This document shows positions 1-7,234 of a stretch of 64,000 nt of DNA, one piece after another. The DNA is from Sphingobium sp. MI1205. GTDB lineage: Bacteria > Pseudomonadota > Alphaproteobacteria > Sphingomonadales > Sphingomonadaceae. The stretch covers positions 3,167,501 to 3,231,500 of the forward strand of contig NZ_CP005188.1 in NCBI RefSeq assembly GCF_001563285.1, read 5' to 3'. Numbering within the stretch: position 1 is the first letter of the stretch; the number at the start of each line of letters is the position of its first letter. A program made the position numbers and the translations under genes. Under the pieces are notes generated by a model. The model did no database searches and was not told the DNA's origin. It saw only the letters and a program-made list of their open reading frames with translations.

Positions 1-512
1 ACCGCCTGAGCTTTGAAGTCATCACCCTGCCGCCGCTGCGCGCCCGCGAAGGCGATGTGGCGGTGCTGGCGGACCATTTCGGGCGGCGCATGGCGGCGGA
101 GCTGGGCTGGCCGGAATGGCCCGGCTTCTCCCCCGCCTGCATGGCCGGTCTGGACGCGCACCCCTGGCCCGGCAATGTCCGCGAATTGCGCAATGTTGTG
201 GAGCGCGCCGTCTATCGCTGGAACGAACCTGCCCGCCCGATCGCGGCTATCGTCTTCGACCCCTTCGCCTCGCCCTGGAAACCGCAGTCTCCAGCGCCGG
301 GCGCGCCGTCAGAGGGCGTTGCTCCCATCGCCGCCACGCCGCCCGCACCCGTCACTGATCTGCGCGCGGCGGTGGATGCGCATGAAGCGGCCCTCGTGCA
401 GGCCGCACTGGAACGCCACCGCTACAACCAGCGCGCAACGGCCAAGGCCCTGGGCCTCAGCTATGACCAGCTACGCCACTGCCTGAAAAAACACCGGTTA
501 AAGTCGGACTGA
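1..512 (+). CDS. pspF: Phage-shock operon activator PspF, 3' part
   Basis: The 5' end lies outside the window; the frame is open from base 3 and gives the last 169 residues. The first residues (LPPLRAREGDV) and WPGNVRELRNVVERAVYR are the end of a sigma-54-interacting AAA+ domain. The stretch after it (IAAIVFDPF) is characteristic of PspF rather than of NtrC-type regulators. The C-terminus holds a Fis-type helix-turn-helix (NQRATAKALGLSYDQLR) and ends in a KKH tail as PspF does. PspF is a sigma-54 enhancer-binding protein that switches on the psp membrane-stress genes and is held inactive by PspA. The pspABC genes would lie upstream, outside the window. The assignment is by recognition; the missing Walker motifs cannot be checked. 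Confidence 0.88.
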   Translation, partial: RLSFEVITLPPLRAREGDVAVLADHFGRRMAAELGWPEWPGFSPACMAGLDAHPWPGNVRELRNVVERAVYRWNEPARPIAAIVFDPFASPWKPQSPAPGAPSEGVAPIAATPPAPVTDLRAAVDAHEAALVQAALERHRYNQRATAKALGLSYDQLRHCLKKHRLKSD

Positions 513-516
513 CCGA

Positions 517-1395
517 TCAGCGCGTCGGCACCGGCTCCGCGCCCGAATAGTCGTAAAAGCCCTTGCCGGTCTTCCGTCCCAGCCAGCCCGCCTCGACATA
601 TTTCACCAGCAGCGGGGCAGGGCGATATTTGGAATCGCCGGTGGTCGACTGCAGCACGTTCAGGATCTCAAGGCAGGTGTCCAGCCCGATGAAATCCGCC
701 AGCGTCAGCGGCCCCATCGGATGGTTCAGCCCCAGCTGCACGCCCGTGTCGATGTCGCGAATGCCCGCCACGCCTTCGCCCAGCGCGAACACAGCCTCGT
801 TGATCATCGGCAGCAGGATGCGGTTGACCACGAAACCGGGCGCATCGAACGCCTGCACAACCTGCTTGCCCAGCCGCGCGATATAGGCTTCGACCGCCGC
901 CACCGTCTCGTCGGACGTCGCCAGCCCGCGGATCAGCTCGACCAGCACCATCACCGGAACCGGGTTGAAGAAGTGGATGCCCACGAACAACGTCGGATCG
1001 GGCGCCACCTGCGCCAGCCGGGTGATCGGGATGGACGATGTGTTGGTCGCCAGGATCGTGCCGGGGGTGACGACCGCGCCGACATTGGCGAAGATGCTGC
1101 GCTTGATCTCCTCCCGCTCGGTCGCCGCCTCGATCACCAGCTGGGCCCCGGCCAGCGGCGTCAGGTCGCCGCTCGCGCGGATACGGGCAAGGGCAGCCTT
1201 GGACTCTTGCGCGGTCAGCTTGCCCTTTTCCACCGCGCGGTCCAGCTGGCGCGAAATGCTCTGCAGCCCTTTTTCCGCGCGCTCCAGATCGACGTCGCAC
1301 AGGATCACGTCATAACCGGCCTGCGCCGTGACCTGAGCGATGCCCGCGCCCATCTGGCCGGCGCCGATGACGCCGACTGTGCGAATGTCGATCAT
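517..1395 (-). CDS. 3-hydroxybutyryl-CoA / 3-hydroxyacyl-CoA dehydrogenase
   Basis: A 292-residue NAD-dependent dehydrogenase of the 3HCDH family, which oxidises or reduces 3-hydroxyacyl-CoA in butanoate/PHB or beta-oxidation metabolism in the cytoplasm. The N-terminus shows the Rossmann dinucleotide loop ([14 protein letters not shown]) followed by an acidic strand end (CDVD). NTSSIPI and [13 protein letters not shown] are the catalytic-domain signatures, with the family's histidine in HFFNP. The C-terminal domain ([18 protein letters not shown]) contributes the dimer and substrate surface. An in-frame extension to 1473 exists, but the ATG at 1395 follows a GGAG site 8 bases upstream and starts directly at the Rossmann fold. 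It faces pspF tail to tail with only four bases between them. Confidence 0.93.
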   Translation of the reverse strand: MIDIRTVGVIGAGQMGAGIAQVTAQAGYDVILCDVDLERAEKGLQSISRQLDRAVEKGKLTAQESKAALARIRASGDLTPLAGAQLVIEAATEREEIKRSIFANVGAVVTPGTILATNTSSIPITRLAQVAPDPTLFVGIHFFNPVPVMVLVELIRGLATSDETVAAVEAYIARLGKQVVQAFDAPGFVVNRILLPMINEAVFALGEGVAGIRDIDTGVQLGLNHPMGPLTLADFIGLDTCLEILNVLQSTTGDSKYRPAPLLVKYVEAGWLGRKTGKGFYDYSGAEPVPTR

Positions 1396-1611
1396 GCCAT
1401 TGTCTCCGCGTAAATCAACATGTCGCCCACTAGCGGCAAGGAAGGCGACGGGCCAGCGCCTTTTGCGCGTCAATCACAACGGCGGCTGTGTTAACCGACC
1501 ATGAGCGCCGTCATCGGATGGGACGGACGGCCCCGTGCTCCCGGCAGATTGGTTTGCAGTGGAGCATTTCCGCCTTTGCGCGCCGCGCGCTAGATGGTTA
1601 AAAGGCCGCGC

Positions 1612-2082
1612 ATGTCCGTATCAGCGTCCATGCCCGTACCGGCGACCGGAAGGTTCATCGCCGCCGTGCATCACTTTCCGCTGCGGGTTTATTTTGAGGA
1701 TACGGACCTTTCCGGCATGGTCTATCACGCCAACTATCTGCGCTACATGGAACGCGCCCGGTCGGACATGCTGCGCGCAGCGGGCATCGACCAGCGCGCC
1801 GCGCAGGAAGATGGCACCGGCGTCTATGCCGTCACCGACCTAAAGATCGCCTACAAGCGGCCCGCGCGGCTGGACGACGACCTGATGGTCGAAAGCCGCG
1901 TGACCGCAATTCGCCCTGTCGCCTGCACCATTCATCAGAGAGTCAGGCGCGGCGATGAAATACTGACGGATGGCGAAGTCTGCGTCGCCTTCCTGACACA
2001 CCAGGGCCGCCCGACGCGGCAGCCGAAGCCCTGGATAGACATTTTCAGCTGCTTGATGAGAGGGGAAGACATCAACCCATGA
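1612..2082 (+). CDS. ybgC: Tol-Pal-associated acyl-CoA thioesterase YbgC
   Basis: A 156-residue hotdog-fold thioesterase of the 4-hydroxybenzoyl-CoA thioesterase family, first gene of the tol-pal operon. The signature DTDLSGMVYHANYLRYMERA contains the catalytic aspartate and the conserved YHANYL block. YbgC proteins hydrolyse short or medium acyl-CoA or acyl-ACP and are nearly always encoded ahead of tolQ; their link to the envelope machine is not settled. An upstream ATG at 1594 is possible, but AAAAGG sits six bases before the ATG at 1612. The stop overlaps the tolQ start (ATGA), which implies translational coupling. Confidence 0.9.
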   Translation: MSVSASMPVPATGRFIAAVHHFPLRVYFEDTDLSGMVYHANYLRYMERARSDMLRAAGIDQRAAQEDGTGVYAVTDLKIAYKRPARLDDDLMVESRVTAIRPVACTIHQRVRRGDEILTDGEVCVAFLTHQGRPTRQPKPWIDIFSCLMRGEDINP

Positions 2083-2798
2083 GCCTTTCGATGCCCGACC
2101 TAGGCGCGGCGGTCGGCGCCGCCACCGACGCTGCGACCATTTCGCCGCTCGCCCTGTTCCTACAGGCGGATATCGTCGTAAAGGTGGTGATGCTGGGCCT
2201 CGTGCTCGCCAGCATCTGGACCTGGGCGATGATCATCGGCTTCAGCGTCACCCTGCGCAAGGCCAGCCGCCAGAGCAGCAGCTTCGAGGAGGATTTCTGG
2301 AAGGCGGAGGATATCGACCGCTTCTATGAAGCGCGCGGCAAGTCCGATTTCCCTGCCGCTAAGGTGATGGCCGCAGGCGTCACCGAATGGCGGCGATCGA
2401 CCGCGCAGAAAGTGATCGACCGCGACGGCACGCGCGACCGGCTCGGGACGGCCATGTCCAGCATGATCGCGGCTGAGGTGGATCGCCTGTCCGACCGGCT
2501 CAACATCCTCGCCACCATCGGCTCGGTCGCGCCCTTCGTCGGCCTGTTCGGCACCGTCTGGGGCATCATGCGCGCCTTTACCGCGATTGCGAAAGAACAG
2601 AACAGCTCGCTGGCGGTCGTCGCGCCCGGCATCGCCGAAGCCCTGTTCGCCACCGCCATCGGCCTGTTCGCCGCGATCCCCGCCGTCATCGCCTACAACC
2701 GGTTCAGCCACGGCATCAACCGCATGGAATCAAAGCTCACCCGCTTTGCCGACGGCTTTTATTCGACGCTCAGCCGCGAACTGGAAACGCAGCGGTGA
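2079..2798 (+). CDS. tolQ: Tol-Pal system proton-channel subunit TolQ
   Basis: A 239-residue inner-membrane protein of the MotA/TolQ/ExbB family. Three hydrophobic segments are visible, near residues 30-55, 145-170 and 182-205, with a long cytoplasmic loop between the first two as in the family. The segments [16 protein letters not shown] and [20 protein letters not shown] are the conserved pore helices with their threonines. With TolR it forms the proton-driven stator that energises TolA during outer-membrane constriction at division. It overlaps ybgC by four bases. A 125-base gap with a palindromic repeat separates it from tolR, although the two proteins work in a fixed complex. Confidence 0.96.
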   Translation: MSLSMPDLGAAVGAATDAATISPLALFLQADIVVKVVMLGLVLASIWTWAMIIGFSVTLRKASRQSSSFEEDFWKAEDIDRFYEARGKSDFPAAKVMAAGVTEWRRSTAQKVIDRDGTRDRLGTAMSSMIAAEVDRLSDRLNILATIGSVAPFVGLFGTVWGIMRAFTAIAKEQNSSLAVVAPGIAEALFATAIGLFAAIPAVIAYNRFSHGINRMESKLTRFADGFYSTLSRELETQR

Positions 2799-2820
2799 CG
2801 GTCAACATCATCCCCTCACC

Positions 2821-2902
2821 CGTCATCCCAGCGAAAGCTGGGATCTCCATCGACTACAGGCGCGCTCAAAGGCACGAGATGCCAGCCTCCGCTGGCATGA
2901 CG
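2821..2902. repeat. Palindromic intergenic repeat in the tolQ-tolR gap
   Basis: An 82-base imperfect palindrome fills most of the gap between tolQ and tolR. Its outer arms, CGTCATCCCAGC and GCTGGCATGACG, are inverted copies with one mismatch. Each half is itself a small hairpin (CCCAGCGAAAGCTGGG on the left, GCCAGCCTCCGCTGGC on the right). This layout matches the REP/BIME-like extragenic palindromes common in sphingomonad genomes. In the transcript it would form two adjacent stem-loops that could stabilise or attenuate the mRNA inside the operon. Confidence 0.8.
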
Positions 2903-2923
2903 AGCCGGACGGAGGTCCAATAA

Positions 2924-3388
2924 ATGGCCATGTCCGGCCCGCCCTCTCACCGCCGTGGCCGTGGCCGCGCGCCGATGGCCGACATCAACGTCACGCCGCT
3001 GGTCGATGTCATGCTGGTGCTGCTCATCATCTTCATGGTGACAGCGCCGCTGCTCGTCACCGGGGTTCCCGTGAACCTGCCCGAAACCCGCGCCAAGGGG
3101 CTGGACCAGGACCAGAAACCGACCATCGTGTCCATTGACCGCGACGGCGGCCTCTATATCGACGAAGCTGAAATCAGCGACGCTGACCTGCCGGGCCGCC
3201 TTGCCGAAATCGTCTCCGCCAATGCTGGCAAGGCAGAGCCTCCGCAAATCTTCCTGCGCGCCGACACCGGCCTCGACTATGGCCGGGTGATGCGGGTCAT
3301 GGGCGAACTCAACCGCGCAGGCCTCAACAAGGTCGCACTGGTCAGCACCGGGGGCAATGACGCCGCGCTCGGCGACGGTTCAGAATAG
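2924..3388 (+). CDS. tolR: Tol-Pal system protein TolR
   Basis: A 154-residue ExbD/TolR-family protein with one N-terminal membrane helix and a periplasmic domain. The segment INVTPLVDVMLVLLIIF carries the conserved membrane aspartate (Asp28), which takes part in proton translocation with TolQ. The periplasmic part continues through NLPETRAKG and a C-terminal region (IFLRADTGLDYGRVMRVM) typical of the family. A GGAGG site lies about eight bases before the ATG. It follows the palindromic repeat and leads into tolA 18 bases later. Confidence 0.95.
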   Translation: MAMSGPPSHRRGRGRAPMADINVTPLVDVMLVLLIIFMVTAPLLVTGVPVNLPETRAKGLDQDQKPTIVSIDRDGGLYIDEAEISDADLPGRLAEIVSANAGKAEPPQIFLRADTGLDYGRVMRVMGELNRAGLNKVALVSTGGNDAALGDGSE

Positions 3389-3406
3389 GGGGCATAGGGT
3401 TCGGGC

Positions 3407-4336
3407 ATGGAACGCGCGGAGAAGATCGGCCTTGGCGTGGCGAGCGCAGGACATGTCCTGCTGTTCGGCTTGCTGTCGGTCGGCTTTCTCGCCACCCCCA
3501 ATCCCCTGAAACTGAACTCGCCGCCCATGGACGTCAGCCTGGTGGACGAAGCCGCGCTCCAGTCCACCGCGCCCCAGGTCTCGCTTCAGCCCCCGCCGCC
3601 CAGTGTCGCGCCCGAAGAAGGCCCGACCGAGGACGCTGCGCCCGCGCCGGTCCCAGAACCCGCTCCCACTCCTGAGCCGGAACCGACGCCAGCACCGCCC
3701 CCGCCAAAGCCAGCGCCTCCCAAAAAGGCGGAAAAGCCAACGCCCGCCAAGCCCAAGCCCGCGCCGCCGAAGAAGGAAGTGGCCAAGGCTGCGCCAAAGC
3801 CCAAACCCGCCCCTGCAAAGCCCGCCGCCAAGCCCGCGCCGTCAAAGGCGAAGTCTGCCGCCAAGCCCAAGGCGGATGCCCCCGCGCGCGCATCCGGGCA
3901 GGGCAAGGCGGAAAAGCCAAAAGGCTCGCTTCTCGGCAAGGATTTCCTGAAAGGCATCGACACCGAAGCCGACGCGCCGCGAAAGGCCGCGCCGCCGCCC
4001 GCCGCCACCATGGGTCCGGCGCAAAAGGCCGCGCTCGACCGCCTCATCAGCGACCAGATCTACCGCCACCTGAAACTTCCCTCGGGCGCGGACGTCGAAC
4101 TGCTGGTTGCCTTTCTTGAAGTGAAGCTCGACCGCAATGGCCGGGTGATCGGCAGGCCGGAGGTTCTCGATATACAGGGCAGGACCGCCAGCAATAGCCC
4201 GCAGGTTTCCATTTACAAGGAACGCGCGGTGCAGGCCGTGCTTCAGGCATCCCCTTTCCAGGGGCTTCCGGCCGAATATTATGACCAGTGGAACTGGCTC
4301 AAACCCCTCAGAGTCTATGCAAGGAAAGCGCGATGA
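3407..4336 (+). CDS. tolA: TolA-type envelope-spanning protein
   Basis: A 309-residue protein with the TolA/TonB layout: a membrane anchor near residues 8-29, a long extended domain rich in proline, alanine and lysine (about residues 60-180, with many PAPKPKPAP-like units), and a C-terminal globular domain (about 205-309) with the TonB-like end. It couples the TolQ-TolR motor to TolB and Pal across the periplasm. Its identity rests on position and architecture, because the middle is low-complexity sequence that aligns poorly between species. Its stop overlaps the tolB start codon by four bases (ATGA). Confidence 0.9.
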   Translation: MERAEKIGLGVASAGHVLLFGLLSVGFLATPNPLKLNSPPMDVSLVDEAALQSTAPQVSLQPPPPSVAPEEGPTEDAAPAPVPEPAPTPEPEPTPAPPPPKPAPPKKAEKPTPAKPKPAPPKKEVAKAAPKPKPAPAKPAAKPAPSKAKSAAKPKADAPARASGQGKAEKPKGSLLGKDFLKGIDTEADAPRKAAPPPAATMGPAQKAALDRLISDQIYRHLKLPSGADVELLVAFLEVKLDRNGRVIGRPEVLDIQGRTASNSPQVSIYKERAVQAVLQASPFQGLPAEYYDQWNWLKPLRVYARKAR

Positions 4337-5655
4337 AACGCTTCGGAATAACCGCACTGCTTGCCCTTTGCGCAGCCTTTGCTCCGCCAGCACTCGCCCA
4401 GCTGTCGGTCGATGTGACAGGTGAGATTGAGAGCAACCTGAAAATCGTCGTCCCGGCCCTGCCCGCGCAGGCGGAGGTTTCGACGCCAGCCGGGTCGTCC
4501 ACTGAACTCGGGCGGAAAATCGCCGAAGTCATCGCCACCGACCTCAAAGGCTCCGGCCTGTTCGATCCGTCCGGCCCCGGTGGCATCCCGACCATCGCCT
4601 TTCCCGAAGTCACTAACCCCGTCTATGACAAATGGGGCGCCTATCAGGCGCTCGTGCAGGGCTTTGTCCGCACCACCGGCGGCGAAGCGGACATCACCGT
4701 TGGCTGTTACCTCTATGACGTCGCGCTGAAACAGGAACTGACCCGTCAGGGCTTTATCGTTGCGCCCCGCGACTGGCGACGCGCCGCGCATAAATGCGCC
4801 GACGCCATCTATGCCCGCCTGTCGGGCGAAAGTCCCTTCTTCGACAGCCGCATCGCCTATATCGCGGAAAGCGGGCCAAAGGGGAATCGCACCAAGCGGC
4901 TCGCCATCATGGACTCCGATGGCGCGAACCACCGCTTCATCACCAATGGCCAGTCGATCGCGCTCACTCCGCGCTTCTCGCCCGATTACAAGTCGATCGT
5001 CTATGTCAGCTATCTGGGCAGCCGGGTACGCATCTATGTCTATGACATCGGCAGCGGTCGCCAGCGGCTCGTCACCGAAAGCAACAATACCACCTTCGCG
5101 CCGCGCTGGTCGCCTGATGGCCGCAATATCCTCTTTTCCATGGCTGTCGGGGGCAATACCGACATCTACCGCGTGTCCGCGCAAGGCGGCCAGCCGGTTC
5201 GCCTCACCAACGCGCCCGGCATCGACGTCGGGGGCAGCTATTCGCCCGATGGCAGCCGCATCGTCTTTGAAAGCGACCGGTCGGGCAGCCAGCAGATTTA
5301 TGTGATGAACGCCGATGGATCGGGCCTGCGCCGCATCAGCCATGGGGGCGGGCGCTATGCCACGCCCGAATGGAGCCCGCGCGGCGACCTGATCGCCTTC
5401 ACGAAGATTTCGGGCGACTTCAAGATCGCCGTCATGACGCCGGACGGCGGCAATGAACGCATATTGACCAACGGCTGGCAGGATGAACAGCCAAGCTGGT
5501 CGCCCAATGGCCGCGTTCTGCAATTTTTCCGCACCACGCCCGGCCGCAACGGCTCCAGCCAGGTCTGGCAGGTCGATCTTACCGGGGTAAACGAACGCCG
5601 CATCCCCACCCCGCTCAGCGGCTCCGACCCTGCATGGGGTCCATTGCTGCCCTGA
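4333..5655 (+). CDS. tolB: Tol-Pal system beta-propeller protein TolB
   Basis: A 440-residue periplasmic protein. Residues 1-22 form a Sec signal peptide ending PPALAQ. An N-terminal alpha/beta domain follows, then a six-bladed beta-propeller whose repeats can be read directly (RFSPDYKSIVYVS, RWSPDGRNILFSM, SYSPDGSRIVFES, EWSPRGDLIAFTK, SWSPNGRVLQFF). TolB binds Pal and TolA and relays energised TolA to the outer-membrane lipoprotein. A longer in-frame start at 4288 exists, but it would lie inside tolA and would put 15 residues ahead of the signal peptide, so the ATG at 4333 is chosen. Confidence 0.97.
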   Translation: MKRFGITALLALCAAFAPPALAQLSVDVTGEIESNLKIVVPALPAQAEVSTPAGSSTELGRKIAEVIATDLKGSGLFDPSGPGGIPTIAFPEVTNPVYDKWGAYQALVQGFVRTTGGEADITVGCYLYDVALKQELTRQGFIVAPRDWRRAAHKCADAIYARLSGESPFFDSRIAYIAESGPKGNRTKRLAIMDSDGANHRFITNGQSIALTPRFSPDYKSIVYVSYLGSRVRIYVYDIGSGRQRLVTESNNTTFAPRWSPDGRNILFSMAVGGNTDIYRVSAQGGQPVRLTNAPGIDVGGSYSPDGSRIVFESDRSGSQQIYVMNADGSGLRRISHGGGRYATPEWSPRGDLIAFTKISGDFKIAVMTPDGGNERILTNGWQDEQPSWSPNGRVLQFFRTTPGRNGSSQVWQVDLTGVNERRIPTPLSGSDPAWGPLLP

Positions 5656-5714
5656 CAGGGAACCACATCGTCGCGAAGGCGTAACGAACTCATACCTCTC
5701 TTAAGGAGACCGCC

Positions 5715-6230
5715 ATGAAACTTACCCGCCCCCTTCTGATCGCAGGATGCGTCCTGGCCCTTGCCGCCTGCGGCAAGAAGGCGCCCAAGGATCTGCCTCC
5801 CCCGCCGCCGACCGATACGAGCGCCCAGACCCCCACTGACATCGGCGGAACCAGCGGTGTGGTGAAGGGCAGCCAGGAGGATTTCGTCGCTTCCGTCTCG
5901 TCCGACCGCATCTTCTTCGACACGGACCAATATGATGTCGATGCGCAGGATCAGCAGACCCTGCAAAGCCAGGCCGCCTGGTTGCAGCAGAACCCCAATG
6001 TCCGCGTGACGATCGAAGGCCATGCAGACGAACGCGGCACCCGCGACTACAACATCGCCCTGGGCGAACGCCGCGCCAATGCCGCGAAAAACTATCTCGC
6101 CTCACTGGGCATCGACCCCAGCCGCATCAACACCGTCAGCTATGGCAAGGAACGTCCCGCTGCGCTGGGTTCCGACGAAGCCTCCTGGGCGCAGAACCGC
6201 CGCGCCGTGACGGTCACCGTTCAATATTGA
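5715..6230 (+). CDS. pal: Peptidoglycan-associated lipoprotein Pal
   Basis: A 171-residue outer-membrane lipoprotein. The signal peptide ends in the lipobox LAAC with the acylated cysteine at residue 19, followed by a proline-rich linker. The C-terminal half is an OmpA-type peptidoglycan-binding domain (VTIEGHADERGTRDYNIALG, then RRANAAKNYL) with the conserved aspartate and arginine that grip meso-diaminopimelate. A clear TTAAGGAG site precedes the ATG. It is the last gene of the operon: the usual next gene, cpoB/ybgF, is absent and an intrinsic terminator follows. Confidence 0.97.
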   Translation: MKLTRPLLIAGCVLALAACGKKAPKDLPPPPPTDTSAQTPTDIGGTSGVVKGSQEDFVASVSSDRIFFDTDQYDVDAQDQQTLQSQAAWLQQNPNVRVTIEGHADERGTRDYNIALGERRANAAKNYLASLGIDPSRINTVSYGKERPAALGSDEASWAQNRRAVTVTVQY

Positions 6231-6285
6231 TCGCTCTTCGGGCGGGCGGCTCGCCTGCCTCAGGGGCGTGATGAACCCTCGGAAT

Positions 6286-6320
6286 ATCCCGCCGGTCGCA
6301 GGATCGGCGGGATTTCCTTT
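6286..6320 (+). terminator. Intrinsic terminator closing the tol-pal operon
   Basis: A perfect nine-base stem (ATCCCGCCG / CGGCGGGAT) with an 11-base loop is followed at once by TTCCTTT. It lies 55 bases after the pal stop codon and before the convergent MarR gene, so it probably ends the ybgC-pal transcript. Confidence 0.8.
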
Positions 6321-6347
6321 GCCTTCAACAGAGGCTCGCGCAAACGC

Positions 6348-6797
6348 TCAGGGCCGCTGGCGGCGCTCGGCGATCCGGCGGCTGAACAGCTCTAACAGGT
6401 TCACCGTAATCTCGATGGCGGCATCGGGCACCCCGTCCAGCAGTTCACGCCGCAAGCCATCAAGCCGTTCCTCGATGCGCCCCGCCAGTTCCTTGCCCGC
6501 CGGCGTAAAGCCGATGCGATTGGATCGCTTGTCATCGGGATTGGACGCCCGCTTAACCAGCGCCATCGCCTCCAGCTGATCCAGCGTCCTGACCAGAGAA
6601 GGCTGGGTGATCCCCAGCAACTCCGCCAGATCCGCCTGCCGGGTCTCAGCGCCCAGCCGGTCCAGATGGACAAGGCACCAACCCGCGCTGTTCGACACGC
6701 GAAACTCCGCCAGCGCCTCATCCGCCAGCGCCCGCCAACTGCGCACCAGCAAAGGCAGTTTCCGCGCCAGCGCGCGCTCCATTTCCAACCGCGACAT
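6348..6797 (-). CDS. MarR-family transcriptional regulator
   Basis: A 149-residue winged-helix regulator. The recognition region reads RQADLAELLGITQPSLVRTLDQLEAMALVKR, followed by the wing with the family's DDKRSNRIGFTPAG. MarR proteins bind palindromes as dimers and are released by small ligands. A 20-base palindrome starts four bases upstream of this start codon and would cover the ribosome-binding region, so autorepression is likely. No clear Shine-Dalgarno precedes the ATG; initiation may be leaderless, or the ATG at 6782 may be used. No divergent target gene is present, so the regulated partner is unknown. Confidence 0.9.
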   Translation of the reverse strand: MSRLEMERALARKLPLLVRSWRALADEALAEFRVSNSAGWCLVHLDRLGAETRQADLAELLGITQPSLVRTLDQLEAMALVKRASNPDDKRSNRIGFTPAGKELAGRIEERLDGLRRELLDGVPDAAIEITVNLLELFSRRIAERRQRP

Positions 6798-6800
6798 ATA

Positions 6801-6820
6801 ATTTAGGTAGCTAACTAAAT
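6801..6820. promoter_or_regulatory. Near-perfect 20-bp palindrome, probable MarR operator
   Basis: The site reads ATTTAGGTAG-CTAACTAAAT. Its two halves are inverted copies except for one mismatched pair, centred between 6810 and 6811. The TTAG-TTAGCTAA pattern is typical of MarR-family boxes. It lies immediately upstream of the MarR gene start at 6797, so a bound dimer would block both promoter and translation start. This is inferred from position and symmetry. Confidence 0.75.
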
Positions 6821-6910
6821 GAGTAACGTCAATAATCCGCGATTATTTCGCTACTTCATTCACGCATTCAAATTCCGGGAGCTTTCAAAAACCCCCGGAA
6901 ATCCTCAATA

Positions 6911-7213
6911 TCAAGCCCGCTTCGTCCCGGAAAACCCAGCCGCCCCAAACGCGCCCAATTGCATGGTCCCGCTGATGCTGTCGCCACTCACCTCGGCCTC
7001 GCAATCCATCGTCACCGGCATCGGCATCGTCATGTTCATCTTCCAGGTCAGCTTGTTCCCATCAACCTTGCCCTCAGCCACATCGAGCGAACCCATCATC
7101 CCGGCGAAAGTCCCATGGAAGCCGTCTCCCGAACTGATGACGGTCAACACGCCCTTCTGCTCCCCCAGCGGCGTCTTCGCCACACAATCATAGGCTCCAT
7201 CGACAGCTGCCAT
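6911..7213 (-). CDS. Small conserved protein of unknown function
   Basis: A 100-residue protein without signal peptide or membrane segment. It reads as alternating beta-strands (GVLTVISSGDGFHGTF, LTWKMNMTMPMPVTMDCEAE, DSISGTMQLGAFG), consistent with a small beta-barrel or lipocalin-like fold. I recognise the pattern from short sphingomonad proteins but know no function. The start at 7213 is preferred over 7219 because AAGGAG lies about seven bases upstream of 7213 and directly abuts 7219. It sits 21 bases downstream of the M16 peptidase on the same strand and may be cotranscribed with it. Confidence 0.75.
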   Translation of the reverse strand: MAAVDGAYDCVAKTPLGEQKGVLTVISSGDGFHGTFAGMMGSLDVAEGKVDGNKLTWKMNMTMPMPVTMDCEAEVSGDSISGTMQLGAFGAAGFSGTKRA

Positions 7214-7234
7214 CTTCATTCTCCTTTGCGGACC

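Noticed and set aside
721..1413. 230-codon frame antisense to the 3-hydroxyacyl-CoA dehydrogenase
   Set aside because: Fully contained opposite a recognised enzyme; histidine/arginine-rich shadow.
4315..5523. 402-codon frame antisense to tolB
   Set aside because: Composition is a shadow of the beta-propeller gene; no ribosome site or domain.
6819..7193. Plus-strand frame behind a perfect TATAAT at 6797-6802
   Set aside because: The TATAAT is part of the MarR start region and has no -35 partner; the frame is antisense to the small orphan gene and shows no domain.
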